A stretch of DNA of 16,559 bases from Methanomassiliicoccaceae archaeon (GCA_009784745.1 WQXR01000019.1:1-16559), one strand, 5' to 3'; positions 1 to 8,368 are shown, counted from the first letter of the stretch. Program-made: numbers and translations. Notes: generated from the letters alone by a model not told the origin.

Positions 1-1035
1 CTCAAAAGGAACATATCCCAATGCTATTCCTTTTCTGAGCACCGGAGATAACGTACCGGAGGTCACGGTCCCGATCCTTTCGTTGTTTCGAAGGATATCG
101 TAACCGTGCCTCGGAATGTTCTTATCATCTGTTACGAGGCCGACGAGTACGTCGTATATTCCTTTTTTCTGATCTTCCAGCGCTTCCCGTCCAATGAAAT
201 CATGATCTGTTTTAACGACCCACGGCGGCCCCGTCTGAACGGATGTTTGGGAACCGTCGAAATCAGTACCGGAAAGAAGCATCCCTTTTTCCAATCTTAA
301 AGTATCTCTGCACCCCAGACCGGCAAGCGTAAGTTCGTTCCCGCCTGCTTTCACAAGCGAATCCCATAAAGCGGCTGCGCCGGAGTTCTCAACAAGTATC
401 TCAAAACCGTCCTCACCCGTATATCCTGTACGGGCGAACAGGCACACCGTTCCGTTGCGTTCCTGCTTAAGGATGTCGGCAAGGAATCCGCATTTTTCAT
501 CGCCTATTGATATCATAGCGGCATGGAAACGCTTTATTCCTTTAACGTCGTCACATGTGATGCGCTGTGCGATCTCGGCAGCCTTCGGACCTTGTATAGC
601 CAGACATGCAATTCTTGATGACACATCTATTATTTCCGTTCCGTTGTCATTATTCTTTCTCAGCCATTCTGATACTGTATCTTTCGTTGATGCGTTCGGA
701 ACAAGAAGATAGATATCATTGTTCATGTTGTACACGATCGCGTCATCTATTACGGTCCCGTTCTCTCTCAGAATGTGCGTGTATATCCCCTTTCCCGGGG
801 CGGCAAGTTCGATGTTATTCGTCAACATCTTTTTCAAAAATCCTTTTGCTCCCGATCCTCTGATGATAATGTCGCCCATGTGAGAAACGTCGAACAGCCC
901 TGCCGACATTCTTACAGAATTATGTTCTTCGATTATGCCCGTGTACTGAACGGGCATCTCCCATCCGGCGAACGGTACCATCTTGGCGCCGGAATTCATG
1001 TGTTCGTTGAAAAAAGGAGTTCTGTTAAGTTCCAT
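1..1035 (-). CDS. gcvT: Aminomethyltransferase, glycine cleavage T protein (3' end cut by window)
   Basis: T protein of the glycine cleavage system: it takes the aminomethyl group from lipoylated H protein and passes it to a tetrahydropterin, giving the methylene form plus ammonia. The ATG at 1035 has a GGTGA ribosome binding site 4 bases upstream, and the frame stays open for 345 codons to the window edge. T proteins are usually about 365 residues, so only a short C-terminal part is missing. Family signatures are DVSHMG at residues 49-54, a GYTGEDGFEI segment in the middle, and CRDTLRLEKG followed by a GTDFD-type element. It lies 34 bases after lysA on the same strand with no obvious terminator between, so it may be read from the lysine operon. 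P and H proteins would have to be encoded outside. The family call is firm; the pterin (folate or methanopterin) is not shown by the sequence. Confidence 0.93.
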   Translation of the reverse strand, partial: MELNRTPFFNEHMNSGAKMVPFAGWEMPVQYTGIIEEHNSVRMSAGLFDVSHMGDIIIRGSGAKGFLKKMLTNNIELAAPGKGIYTHILRENGTVIDDAIVYNMNNDIYLLVPNASTKDTVSEWLRKNNDNGTEIIDVSSRIACLAIQGPKAAEIAQRITCDDVKGIKRFHAAMISIGDEKCGFLADILKQERNGTVCLFARTGYTGEDGFEILVENSGAAALWDSLVKAGGNELTLAGLGCRDTLRLEKGMLLSGTDFDGSQTSVQTGPPWVVKTDHDFIGREALEDQKKGIYDVLVGLVTDDKNIPRHGYDILRNNERIGTVTSGTLSPVLRKGIALGYVPFE

Positions 1036-1069
1036 GTTCTCACCAGGGTGTTATTTTCATTCTAAAACG

Positions 1070-2326
1070 TCATAAAAGCCTGTTAGGTATCTTCTGATAT
1101 CTCCAGAGATCTTCGAAATTTTCGTTATCACGTATCAATTCAGTTCTTCCGTTGTTCACAAGCACTTCTCTGCATCTCGGCCTCGAATTGTATGTGTTGC
1201 TCATCGCGTATCCGTACGCGCCGCAGCTGTATATCGCAACGAGATCTCCTTCTTCCGGAGCGGGAAGCGCACGATCCCTCGCCAGATGATCGCCTGTTTC
1301 ACATATCGGGCCGACAATATCGTACTTACCTTCACATGCTTTGTTGAATTTGTTGGCTATCGCAGCGTAATGATAGGAATCATAGAACGCAGGCCTTATC
1401 AAAGTGTTAAAACCTGCGTCAACACCGATGTAATTCTTTGTTCCGGTCCTCTTGACGTCGACGCATCTTGTCAGCAATATCGTACTGTCGCAGACAACAT
1501 ATCTTCCGGGTTCCACTGCCAAAGACCTGACGGACGTTTCGTTAAGGATGATATCGGCAACGGATGATGCAAGTTCTTCTATATCCATTTCCTCTTCGTT
1601 CGGCCTGTAAGGAACGTATATCCCGCCGCCCATGTTTATTATTTTGAGATCTATCCCATGCGCATCCTTGATGTCGTTCGCGGTCTCCGCCAACACGCTT
1701 ACCGATCCTATGAGCGGTTCGATATCCTTTCCTCCGGAACCGATGTGAGAGTGTATCCCTATCGGTTCGAGACCGAGTTCAAGCGCCCTTCCGTATGCGT
1801 ATATGACATCGTCTAACGGGATACCGAACTTCGATCCTTCTGATCCCGTTACAACTTTTCCGCAGTGTCCGGATCCGATACCGGGCGTTATTCTTATTGA
1901 TACGGGAATGTTCGTTCTGATCTTTGCGAGACGTTCAAGTTCCGAAAGGGAATCTATTGTTATTCCCACTCCCAGGTCCGATACCGCTTTCAGTTCGGCA
2001 TCGCTGACGTTATTACCGGTATACGAGATGCGGGATGCTGAAAAACCAACTTTCATGCACGTCAATACCTCACCGACGGACACGGCATCGATACAGCTGC
2101 CTTCCTGTTCGAGTATCTTCAGAATTGCAAGCGAAGAGTTCGCTTTGCATGCATATTGTATCTTTGTGTCGATGTACTTCGAGAATGTATCGTATACGTT
2201 GCGGTAACTTTCTCTTAAGATATTCTCATCCGTCACGTAGACGGGAGTTCCGAACTCATCAGCTATCGCTTCGGCACGCATACCGCCGAATATCATATGT
2301 CCGCTGTCATTATCAAATTCTCTCAT
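1070..2326 (-). CDS. lysA: Diaminopimelate decarboxylase
   Basis: Catalyses the last step of lysine synthesis by the DAP route, decarboxylating meso-diaminopimelate to L-lysine with pyridoxal phosphate. The 418-residue protein has the normal family length. The PLP lysine is K61 in YACKAN. HIGSG (194-198), GGG (233-235) and EPGR (272-275) bind the cofactor phosphate. C342-E343 in the CETGD motif supplies residues from the partner subunit in this dimeric family, and AYGYAMSNTYNSRPR (370-384) is the usual C-terminal active-site segment. CETGD replaces the more common CESSD. Its ATG overlaps the TGA of lysC by four bases (ATGA), which indicates translational coupling. Its presence with dapA and dapB shows that lysine is made through DAP and not aminoadipate. 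Confidence 0.96.
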   Translation of the reverse strand: MREFDNDSGHMIFGGMRAEAIADEFGTPVYVTDENILRESYRNVYDTFSKYIDTKIQYACKANSSLAILKILEQEGSCIDAVSVGEVLTCMKVGFSASRISYTGNNVSDAELKAVSDLGVGITIDSLSELERLAKIRTNIPVSIRITPGIGSGHCGKVVTGSEGSKFGIPLDDVIYAYGRALELGLEPIGIHSHIGSGGKDIEPLIGSVSVLAETANDIKDAHGIDLKIINMGGGIYVPYRPNEEEMDIEELASSVADIILNETSVRSLAVEPGRYVVCDSTILLTRCVDVKRTGTKNYIGVDAGFNTLIRPAFYDSYHYAAIANKFNKACEGKYDIVGPICETGDHLARDRALPAPEEGDLVAIYSCGAYGYAMSNTYNSRPRCREVLVNNGRTELIRDNENFEDLWRYQKIPNRLL

Positions 2327-3672
2327 TTCACGAACTTCCTGTGCAGTGTCCTGATAACATCCAGCGCCATCGACGACGGTACGACGAAATTCAGTGAGAC
2401 CTCGGATGCCCCCTCTGAAATGAGTTCGACATTCGCTCCTGCCTCATGGACAGCACCGAATATCTCCGCCGATGCGCCGCATCTCTGCAGAAGGTCATCA
2501 CCGACGGCGCATATCATCGCCATGTTGCTTTTTACTTCGATACGTTCAATATCGTCCGGCGCGAGAATATTGAGATGTTTCAACGTTATCTTCACGTCCG
2601 GATTATTTATCAGCAGCGCAACAGTTGAAAGCGATGTCGATATCGCATAGACGGTAACACCGGCATCCGCTATCTTGTCTATTATTCTGGCGACCATCCT
2701 CGGCCTGTACGCTATCTCCGACGAACTTATCGTTATTATCGAAAGGTCTGCTTTCATTGCAACACATCTGAGCAGTTCGTTCTTCCTTGCTCTCAGGTGG
2801 TGTATCAGTGTTCCTTGATTTTCAGGTTTGAACGAATTCTTGACTTTCAGCGGAATGTGCTTCATCCTTACCGGTTCGACGGTCCTCGGGTGCAACACTT
2901 TTGCACCGAAGTACGCCAATTCCGCCGCTTCGCCGAAGTTCATCTCTTCGATCATTATCGCTTCCGGCACCATTCTCGGGTCGGCAGACATGAAACCGTC
3001 GACATCCGTCCATATCTCAAGGCAATCCGCATCTAAGCAGTTAGCAACGACGGCAGCGGAATAATCAGAACCTCCGCGTCCGAATGTTAACGGTTTCCCG
3101 TCGCTGCTGCGTCCGTAGAATCCTGTTATCACAGGAACAATGTTCCGAAGCAGAAGCGGCCTTACGCTCGTTCTCATTCCTTCCGCGGTCATTCTGAGAT
3201 CAGCGGTACCCAGTCCAGGATCGCCTGTGGCATATATTCCGGCTTCTTCAGAGGTGAGCGCAACAGATTCACGGCCGATAGACCTCAATACATATGCAAG
3301 CATGAGGGACGAGAATCTCTCGCCTTGTGATGATATATTGTCTTTGAAACAAGGATCATCGTAAGCGCCTGTCGTAAGGAGCGATCTTAACGTATCCATT
3401 CTTTCATTGAACTCGGCCGTAAAACTTTTCAGCAGTTTTCCGCTGATGAGTTCCTTGGCAACGCTCATATGTTTTTCGACCAGAAAAGTAACTACTTCAT
3501 CAACACCTGCGTTGCCTGTATCAAGCAGTTGTACCAGTCTGTTCGTGACGCCGGTCATCGCTGAAACGACGACGACCCTTCCTCCGTCGTCGCTTGCTAT
3601 TATCTTTGCCGACCTCAGGAACGCCTCGGCCGTTCCGACGCTCGTTCCGCCGAATTTAAGAACGGTGATCAA
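2323..3672 (-). CDS. lysC: Aspartate kinase with C-terminal ACT domains
   Basis: Phosphorylates L-aspartate to aspartyl-4-phosphate, the committed step towards lysine, threonine and methionine. I place the start at a TTG at 3672. It sits 8 bases after a strong GAGGTG, overlaps the dapB stop (TTGA), and makes the protein begin directly with ITVLKFGGTSVG, the usual N-terminus of the family. The frame is open to an ATG at 3729, but that would add 19 unusual residues inside dapB. The resulting 449 residues match monofunctional aspartokinases. The amino-acid kinase domain fills roughly residues 1-290, with a GRGGSDYSA nucleotide/substrate segment. The last 150 or so residues are two ACT-like regulatory repeats, so feedback inhibition, probably by lysine or threonine, is expected; the effector cannot be read from the sequence. 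Confidence 0.94.
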   Translation of the reverse strand: MITVLKFGGTSVGTAEAFLRSAKIIASDDGGRVVVVSAMTGVTNRLVQLLDTGNAGVDEVVTFLVEKHMSVAKELISGKLLKSFTAEFNERMDTLRSLLTTGAYDDPCFKDNISSQGERFSSLMLAYVLRSIGRESVALTSEEAGIYATGDPGLGTADLRMTAEGMRTSVRPLLLRNIVPVITGFYGRSSDGKPLTFGRGGSDYSAAVVANCLDADCLEIWTDVDGFMSADPRMVPEAIMIEEMNFGEAAELAYFGAKVLHPRTVEPVRMKHIPLKVKNSFKPENQGTLIHHLRARKNELLRCVAMKADLSIITISSSEIAYRPRMVARIIDKIADAGVTVYAISTSLSTVALLINNPDVKITLKHLNILAPDDIERIEVKSNMAMICAVGDDLLQRCGASAEIFGAVHEAGANVELISEGASEVSLNFVVPSSMALDVIRTLHRKFVK

Positions 3673-4448
3673 AGGCCAAGCACCTCTTTCATATCGTGCA
3701 CCTTTCCGTCCTTCTTTCCGTATATCCATCTTATGGATTCAATGAATCCTTTGGCCAATGCTTCTCTTGAACCTGCTTTGTGCTTCAATTCTATTACTTC
3801 CGTATTTCCTGCGAATATCACGGTATGATCGCCGACAACATCACCGCAGCGTATCGAATGCACACCTATCTCCCTCTTTCTTGCACCGGTTATACCCTCG
3901 CGGCCGTACACGACATCATCTATCTTTGTAATTTCCATCATCCTTTTCACGGCTTCCATCGCTGTGCCGGAAGGCGCATCCTTCTTCTGGTTGTGATGAA
4001 CTTCCAGAACTTCGATGTCATAATCTTTCAGAGACGATGCCAATATCTCGCACATCTTCCAGAAGACGTTGACACCGACAGCATAATTCGGCGAAAGAAC
4101 TGCGGATGTTCTGTTCTTGAGTATCTGTTCTCTCATCTTCATAACGGCTGTTTCGGGTATCGACGTCGTTCCGATGACCATGTTCACGCCGTACGCCGGC
4201 ACCTTGGTTATAACGTTGGCCGCAGCGTCAGGCGCGGTTATGTCAACGTAAACGTCAGCATCTTTCACCACATCCTTAAGATCCTCAGGACCCTTTGCTA
4301 TGACGCCGGGATATATCTCCGTGCCGAATTCTTTCTCGCGAGGATCTATCATCGCGCCGACAAGTCTCATGTCGTCGTACTTTTTCATCATCTCGCAGAC
4401 CGTGCGCCCCATCCTGCCGGTGGCGCCGCCTAATGCTACGTTGATCAT
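3669..4448 (-). CDS. dapB: 4-hydroxy-tetrahydrodipicolinate reductase
   Basis: Reduces the product of DapA to tetrahydrodipicolinate using NAD(P)H. The 259-residue protein opens with a Rossmann GGATGRMG at residues 7-14, has the GTT nicotinamide-side loop at 93-95, and carries the catalytic signature HHNQKKDAPSGTA (151-163) with the proton donor His151 and Lys155. Length and motif order fit the family without gaps. The ATG has GGTGAT three bases upstream and overlaps the dapA stop by four bases (ATGA). The 3' end overlaps the TTG start of lysC. No aspartate-semialdehyde dehydrogenase, DAP aminotransferase or DAP epimerase is encoded in the window, so the rest of the pathway must lie elsewhere. 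Confidence 0.96.
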   Translation of the reverse strand: MINVALGGATGRMGRTVCEMMKKYDDMRLVGAMIDPREKEFGTEIYPGVIAKGPEDLKDVVKDADVYVDITAPDAAANVITKVPAYGVNMVIGTTSIPETAVMKMREQILKNRTSAVLSPNYAVGVNVFWKMCEILASSLKDYDIEVLEVHHNQKKDAPSGTAMEAVKRMMEITKIDDVVYGREGITGARKREIGVHSIRCGDVVGDHTVIFAGNTEVIELKHKAGSREALAKGFIESIRWIYGKKDGKVHDMKEVLGL

Positions 4449-5314
4449 TGTATCACCTTTCTCATCAAACCGTCCATGAGGGCACGGTTCCCCTCCGAGA
4501 GTTCCGTCAGCGGAAGTCTCAGCGCCCCCGAACCGTATCCCATCTTCCCCATCACATATTTTATAGGTATCGGACTGGTCTCACAGAACAGTGCGCGGAA
4601 TAACGGCAACAATTCCTCATGCGTTTTAAAGGCATCGTCCCACTTGCCCTTCTTACACGAGTCTATCATTCTTACCATCATGTGCGGAACGCAGTTCGAT
4701 GCCACGGACACGGTTCCTTCGCATCCTATCTGCATCAACGTGCACGTCAAAGAATCATCTCCGGACAGCACGGAGAATCCCTTCGGTCTTCCGTTGACTA
4801 TCTTTCTGATCTGTTCGACATCACCGCTCGCTTCCTTTATCCCGTCTATCCCTGATACCTCGGATAGCCGGAGCGTCGTATCGGATGTGATATTGCTTGC
4901 GGTCCTTCCTGGAACGTTGTACAATATTAACGGAATGCCTATCGACGACGCTATCTTCTCGTAATGTCTGAATATCCCTTCCTGCGTCGGCTTCACGTAA
5001 TACGGTGATATCGATAATATTCCATCTGCGCCGGCATCCTCTGCGCTTTTGCTGAGCGCGACCGCTTCCGATGTGGAATTGCTACCTGCGCCGGCGATCA
5101 CCTTTGCTTTTTTTACCTGATCCACGACTATGCTTATCGCCTTCATGTGCTCATCGAAAGAAAGCATAGCTGATTCACCTGTAGAACCGCACGGAACTAT
5201 CGCATCAACGCCGTTCTCCTCTTGGAACGTTACCAACCGTCGTAACGCATCCTCATCCATCGAACCGTCCTTCCTGAATGGAGTGATAATGGCGGTGATG
5301 GTGCCTCCGAACAT
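4445..5314 (-). CDS. dapA: 4-hydroxy-tetrahydrodipicolinate synthase
   Basis: Condenses pyruvate with aspartate semialdehyde, the branch point into lysine synthesis. The 289-residue (beta/alpha)8 barrel shows GSTGE at 43-47, Tyr132 and Arg137 in the LYNVPGRT segment, and the Schiff-base Lys160 in GIKEASGD. These are the key residues of DapA, and the length is typical. Related aldolases of the same fold (KDG aldolase, N-acetylneuraminate lyase) share several motifs, but the place between a regulator and dapB-lysC-lysA settles the role. The ATG follows the TGA of the upstream Lrp gene with no base in between; a GGCGGA-like sequence inside the end of that gene is the probable ribosome binding site. 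Confidence 0.96.
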   Translation of the reverse strand: MFGGTITAIITPFRKDGSMDEDALRRLVTFQEENGVDAIVPCGSTGESAMLSFDEHMKAISIVVDQVKKAKVIAGAGSNSTSEAVALSKSAEDAGADGILSISPYYVKPTQEGIFRHYEKIASSIGIPLILYNVPGRTASNITSDTTLRLSEVSGIDGIKEASGDVEQIRKIVNGRPKGFSVLSGDDSLTCTLMQIGCEGTVSVASNCVPHMMVRMIDSCKKGKWDDAFKTHEELLPLFRALFCETSPIPIKYVMGKMGYGSGALRLPLTELSEGNRALMDGLMRKVIQ

Positions 5315-5737
5315 TCAATCCGCCCCGAAGTGTTCCTTGAGTATCAATCTGGTACGGGTGCTCAGTATGTTATCGTTCCTGCGTACGTTCTCAATGATGT
5401 CGTTAAGTTGCTGCGACGTTTCTACGTCCACTATGGCAATGATGTCCTGATCCCCTGTCACCTCGTAAACTTCGATGACGCCTTCCTGGTTGGCCATGTT
5501 CGATGCCACTTCCTCTGTGCTGGTATTCACATCGATGCGTATCTCCACCATCGCTTTGACGTTCCTTGAACTCGTTTTGATGGTGAATCCCTTGATTATC
5601 CCTTCGTCGGTCATCCTCCGTACCCTGCTCCTGATGGTGCCCTCGGACACCTTCAGCTGTTCCGCAATGTCCACGAACGGGCACCGTGAATCCTTCTTGA
5701 GCAGATCTAAGATATGTTCGTCTAGTTCGTCCATCAT
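5315..5737 (-). CDS. Lrp/AsnC-family regulator, probable lysine operon regulator
   Basis: A 140-residue one-component regulator. Residues 1-60 form the Lrp helix-turn-helix (DELDEHILDLLKKDSR, then DIAEQLKVSEGTIRSRVRRM as recognition region). The rest is a RAM/AsnC effector domain, with VYEVTGDQDIIAIV as the beta-alpha-beta core. Members act as dimers or octamers and usually sense an amino acid. It is the first gene of the lysine operon and abuts dapA, so lysine-responsive control is the natural guess; Sulfolobus LysM, also an Lrp protein, is the known precedent for a lysine-gene regulator. The operator is probably the inverted repeat at 5784-5809. Two ATGs (5737 and 5734) could start translation; a GTGAT lies just upstream of both. 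Confidence 0.9.
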   Translation of the reverse strand: MMDELDEHILDLLKKDSRCPFVDIAEQLKVSEGTIRSRVRRMTDEGIIKGFTIKTSSRNVKAMVEIRIDVNTSTEEVASNMANQEGVIEVYEVTGDQDIIAIVDVETSQQLNDIIENVRRNDNILSTRTRLILKEHFGAD

Positions 5738-5783
5738 AACATCACTTTATTTTTTTGATATTCGTAGTAATATTTCCGATAAG

Positions 5784-5809
5784 CGGAGTTATCATATTTA
5801 ACAACTCCG
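5784..5809 (-). promoter_or_regulatory. Inverted repeat around TATA-like box upstream of the Lrp-lysine operon
   Basis: Arms CGGAGTT (5784-5790) and AACTCCG (5803-5809) are perfect inverted repeats separated by 12 AT-rich bases. On the minus strand the spacer contains TTAAATATGA, a fair archaeal TATA box. Transcription from it would begin near 5770, about 33 bases before the first ATG. Repressor binding at the arms would block TBP, which fits autoregulation by the Lrp protein encoded just downstream. This is inference from position and symmetry only. Confidence 0.45.
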
Positions 5810-5872
5810 AAAAAGACAGCAGAATAACGAAATCAGAAAATTATTCTTTTACGCTTAAGATGTTAACAATGA

Positions 5873-5899
5873 GTATCATACGAATATTTCATATGATAC
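5873..5899. repeat. 27-base imperfect palindrome between mscS and the Lrp gene
   Basis: GTATCATA (5873-5880) pairs with TATGATAC (5892-5899). Inside, GAA and TTC pair again around TAT, with only one mismatched position (C/A). It starts 9 bases after the mscS stop, so as RNA it would be a hairpin at the 3' end of mscS mRNA. As DNA it lies about 135-160 bases upstream of the Lrp start and could be a distal protein-binding site. No U-run follows directly on the mscS side, so a simple hairpin terminator is not well supported. Confidence 0.5.
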
Positions 5900-5907
5900 A
5901 GCAAGTT

Positions 5908-7470
5908 TCAGATATCTATTTTAGTCTCTCTTCCTTCCGCGTCGCGCATGAGGACCTCTATCTTCGGCACCGCTATCTCTATTCCGCTGTTCAGATATTT
6001 CGAATATATCGATTCCCTTATCTCCGCGGCAATGGACCCGTGATCCTTGAAATCGTCGGCGTATCCGCTGACACGTATGGTCAGCGACGAATCGGATATG
6101 TCGTCAAGTCTCGCCTTCGGCAGATCTTCGGAACCATCCAGCAATATCTTCGGATGTTCGGTCATAGCTTCAAGTGCAAGTTCTTTTGCTTTTGCGACAT
6201 CGGTACCGTACGGAACCCGTATCCATACGAAAACACGGTACGCAAGCGATTCTGCGGTGATGTTTATTATCGTTGACGATACAACTTTGCTGTTCGGCAT
6301 TGTGAATATCTCGGAGTTCGACCAATTTTTGAATGTGGTCATCATAAACCCTACTTTCATAACTTCCAGCGTTTCGGGATGACCGTCAATGCGTACCATG
6401 TCTCCAGGTCTGAAAGGTCTGTTGGCCAAAAGCGTGAAACCGCTGAAGAATTGAGATAAGGTGCTTTGTGCGCCGAACGTTATCGCCAATCCTATTATTC
6501 CTGCGCCTGTTGCTATGATCATCATGTCGAAACCGAGAACAGCGAGTATACATCCTCCGGCGATCATCACGATTATGATCTTCCCGACCATCATAAGCAA
6601 CGGAACAACGGAAAGGTCATGCTCCCTTCCGTCATTCACGGCACGCCCTTTCCATGCTGATATGATCGAGGAATATACGAACCACGCGATCGCCGCGCCG
6701 AACAGGATGTAGATTATCCCGGCGATCACTTCAACGGTGCTTATCAGATATTCGCTTATTCCCATTACCGCGACGCACACCGTAAGGCCGTAAAGCAGTA
6801 TCATAAAGAACAGCGGTCTTCTGACCCTTCGGATCTGCTGCTCATCATCGTCCTTGATGACGAAACGCATAACAACAGGGACCAAGGCAAAAGAGATGAG
6901 CGCAGCGATACAGATCCATATTGCCAAGGTGGCGGCCGCTGAGTAAATGGCGGCATCGAACGGCGACGGTAACGGATTATCGAAAATTCCCAGTATCTTG
7001 TTGTATTTGTCCTCAGAAGCGCGTCCGGAGCATATGTGCACCGTTTTTGTGATATCGAACGTCTGTTTCGACAGATCGGAAGGATCATACGCCGTGAACT
7101 TAAGGATCACGTTAACATCAACGGAACTCAGATATCGTTCGGCGGTCATCTTCACGTGAAGAACAAAGTGTTCGCCCGGCTGCAGTACAATGGGCCCCTC
7201 TGTATCAGGGGTTTCGACCTTACCTTTTCCTCCGAAATCATAACCTGTGAACTCAACACACCTTATGCTTCCGGATTTGTTGTACAGATCAACATGGATA
7301 TCTATGCTTCCGCCCGCGTAGATGTCCGTTACGCCGCCGGAACCGGGCGAAAGTGAGTATACTACATTTTTAGCCTCGGCACCTTCCGCGTGATCGGAGA
7401 ACAGCGGTACCGCAAGCAATAAGGAAACTGCGACCGCGGTCAGTATCAACGCTGTTCTCTTGGCGCCCAT
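5908..7470 (-). CDS. mscS: MscS-family mechanosensitive channel with extracytoplasmic N-terminal domain
   Basis: A membrane channel of the small-conductance mechanosensitive family, expected to open on membrane tension and release solutes during osmotic downshock. Residues 1-30 are a signal peptide (positive start, hydrophobic 7-23). Residues about 31-150 are hydrophilic and strand-rich, likely folded outside the membrane. Hydrophobic helices follow near 172-204, 218-240, 244-272 and 288-315. The pore helix is 317-345, with the glycine/alanine-rich TGAGIIGLAITFGAQS and FFSGF, followed by the beta domain FRPGDMVRI (353-361) and the mixed C-terminal domain to 520. At 520 residues it is longer than E. 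coli MscS (286) because of the N-terminal domain and extra helices. A GGATG precedes the ATG. A TATA-like ATATTTATTTG (7491-7501) would start transcription almost at the ATG. Confidence 0.93.
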   Translation of the reverse strand: MGAKRTALILTAVAVSLLLAVPLFSDHAEGAEAKNVVYSLSPGSGGVTDIYAGGSIDIHVDLYNKSGSIRCVEFTGYDFGGKGKVETPDTEGPIVLQPGEHFVLHVKMTAERYLSSVDVNVILKFTAYDPSDLSKQTFDITKTVHICSGRASEDKYNKILGIFDNPLPSPFDAAIYSAAATLAIWICIAALISFALVPVVMRFVIKDDDEQQIRRVRRPLFFMILLYGLTVCVAVMGISEYLISTVEVIAGIIYILFGAAIAWFVYSSIISAWKGRAVNDGREHDLSVVPLLMMVGKIIIVMIAGGCILAVLGFDMMIIATGAGIIGLAITFGAQSTLSQFFSGFTLLANRPFRPGDMVRIDGHPETLEVMKVGFMMTTFKNWSNSEIFTMPNSKVVSSTIINITAESLAYRVFVWIRVPYGTDVAKAKELALEAMTEHPKILLDGSEDLPKARLDDISDSSLTIRVSGYADDFKDHGSIAAEIRESIYSKYLNSGIEIAVPKIEVLMRDAEGRETKIDI

Positions 7471-7490
7471 TGCATCCTATAGAACATGGA

Positions 7491-7562
7491 CAAATAAATA
7501 TCTGTTCCGGCAAGCGAATGCGAGTGATGTATATTACATGTAATTTGTTCGTTTAAAATATT
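7491..7562. promoter_or_regulatory. Divergent promoter region between mscS and the A24 peptidase gene
   Basis: The 112-base gap holds a minus-strand TATA-like box (7491-7501) for mscS and a plus-strand box TTTAAAATA (7552-7560), whose start point would fall at about 7582, right at the ATG (7583) of the peptidase gene. Between them is a perfect 12-base palindrome ATTACATGTAAT (7533-7544), 8 bases upstream of the plus-strand TATA box. That is a usual spot for a regulator or for upstream promoter elements. Confidence 0.5.
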
Positions 7563-7582
7563 ATGACGTCGTGATACGTTCG

Positions 7583-8368
7583 ATGTCTGAAATATTATCG
7601 ATGATAAGCGTCGCCGCCGTTACGGCCGTACTCATATCCGCTTCCGTTCAGGACATAAGGACAAGGGAAGTATCCGACATCCATTGGCTGATAACAGGAA
7701 TTATCGGAATGGTGATGATGATCATATGCATCAGTGATAACGTAACTGTCGGAAGACTTATGATATGTATCGGTTCGTTAATGATATTATCGGATATACT
7801 TTACGACAGGGAGAACAGCCTGTTTGTGAACGCAATATTCTACACAATACTGGCGGCAATGTTCCTGATCCCGCTGATATCCTTCAGCGGAGACACGTTC
7901 GTTTCAAATTCAGTGACAATTCCCGTATGTTATCTGATATTCCTGTTATTCTTCTACACCGGAACGATAAAAGGCGGCGCGGACGTAAAATGTCTGATAT
8001 CCTTGTCAATTCTGTTCCCGGTATATCCGGTGATGTTCTGTTGTCCTTTCATCGAGTTGCCGTCATCAGTGATCACAAGCGTAATATCATTCCCGCTGGC
8101 CGTTCTGTTCCATGCAGCACTGTTCTCAGTTATCGCAATGATACCTGTGATGATAAGGAACATCATACGAGGGGATACAAGATTCCCGAACATGCTGTCC
8201 GGATACATGATGAACAAAAAGGACGTAAGCAAAGCACATGTTTGGGTAATGTCATCGGAAGAGTTCAATGAAAGAGTATGGGTAACGCCGAAGATACCGT
8301 TCATCGTCCCTATCACTGCGGCGGTACTGTTCGTGGCGTTCATCGGAAATATTATTTTTACGATCTAG
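7583..8368 (+). CDS. A24-family prepilin/preflagellin peptidase-like membrane protein
   Basis: A polytopic membrane aspartyl protease of the type that removes short class III signal peptides from archaeal pilins and archaellins. The 261 residues are mostly hydrophobic. The first catalytic Asp is D24 in SVQDIRTREVSD after TM1, and the second is D134 in GGADVK, the archaeal form of the GxGD motif. The two Asp are about 110 residues apart, more than the roughly 60 in FlaK, so there are extra helices between them. A soluble tail of about 40 residues precedes a last hydrophobic stretch. I chose ATG 7583: a TATA-like box lies about 26 bases upstream and GTGAT 7 bases upstream, whereas the upstream GTG (7571) lacks both. 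No pilin gene is adjacent. Its TAG stop overlaps the opposing stop of the amrS-like gene in the palindrome CTAG. Confidence 0.8.
   Translation: MSEILSMISVAAVTAVLISASVQDIRTREVSDIHWLITGIIGMVMMIICISDNVTVGRLMICIGSLMILSDILYDRENSLFVNAIFYTILAAMFLIPLISFSGDTFVSNSVTIPVCYLIFLLFFYTGTIKGGADVKCLISLSILFPVYPVMFCCPFIELPSSVITSVISFPLAVLFHAALFSVIAMIPVMIRNIIRGDTRFPNMLSGYMMNKKDVSKAHVWVMSSEEFNERVWVTPKIPFIVPITAAVLFVAFIGNIIFTI

Noticed and set aside
3780..4433. Open frame of 217 codons on the plus strand opposite dapB
   Set aside because: Mirror of dapB codon structure; composition is implausible (rich in Cys, His, Arg, Tyr) and it has no family motif. dapB itself is unambiguous.
5755..6276. Plus-strand open frame of 173 codons covering the mscS end and the gap to the Lrp gene
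   Set aside because: It is antisense to the clear MscS C-terminal domain and its protein shows no recognisable pattern; the non-coding part is promoter-like.
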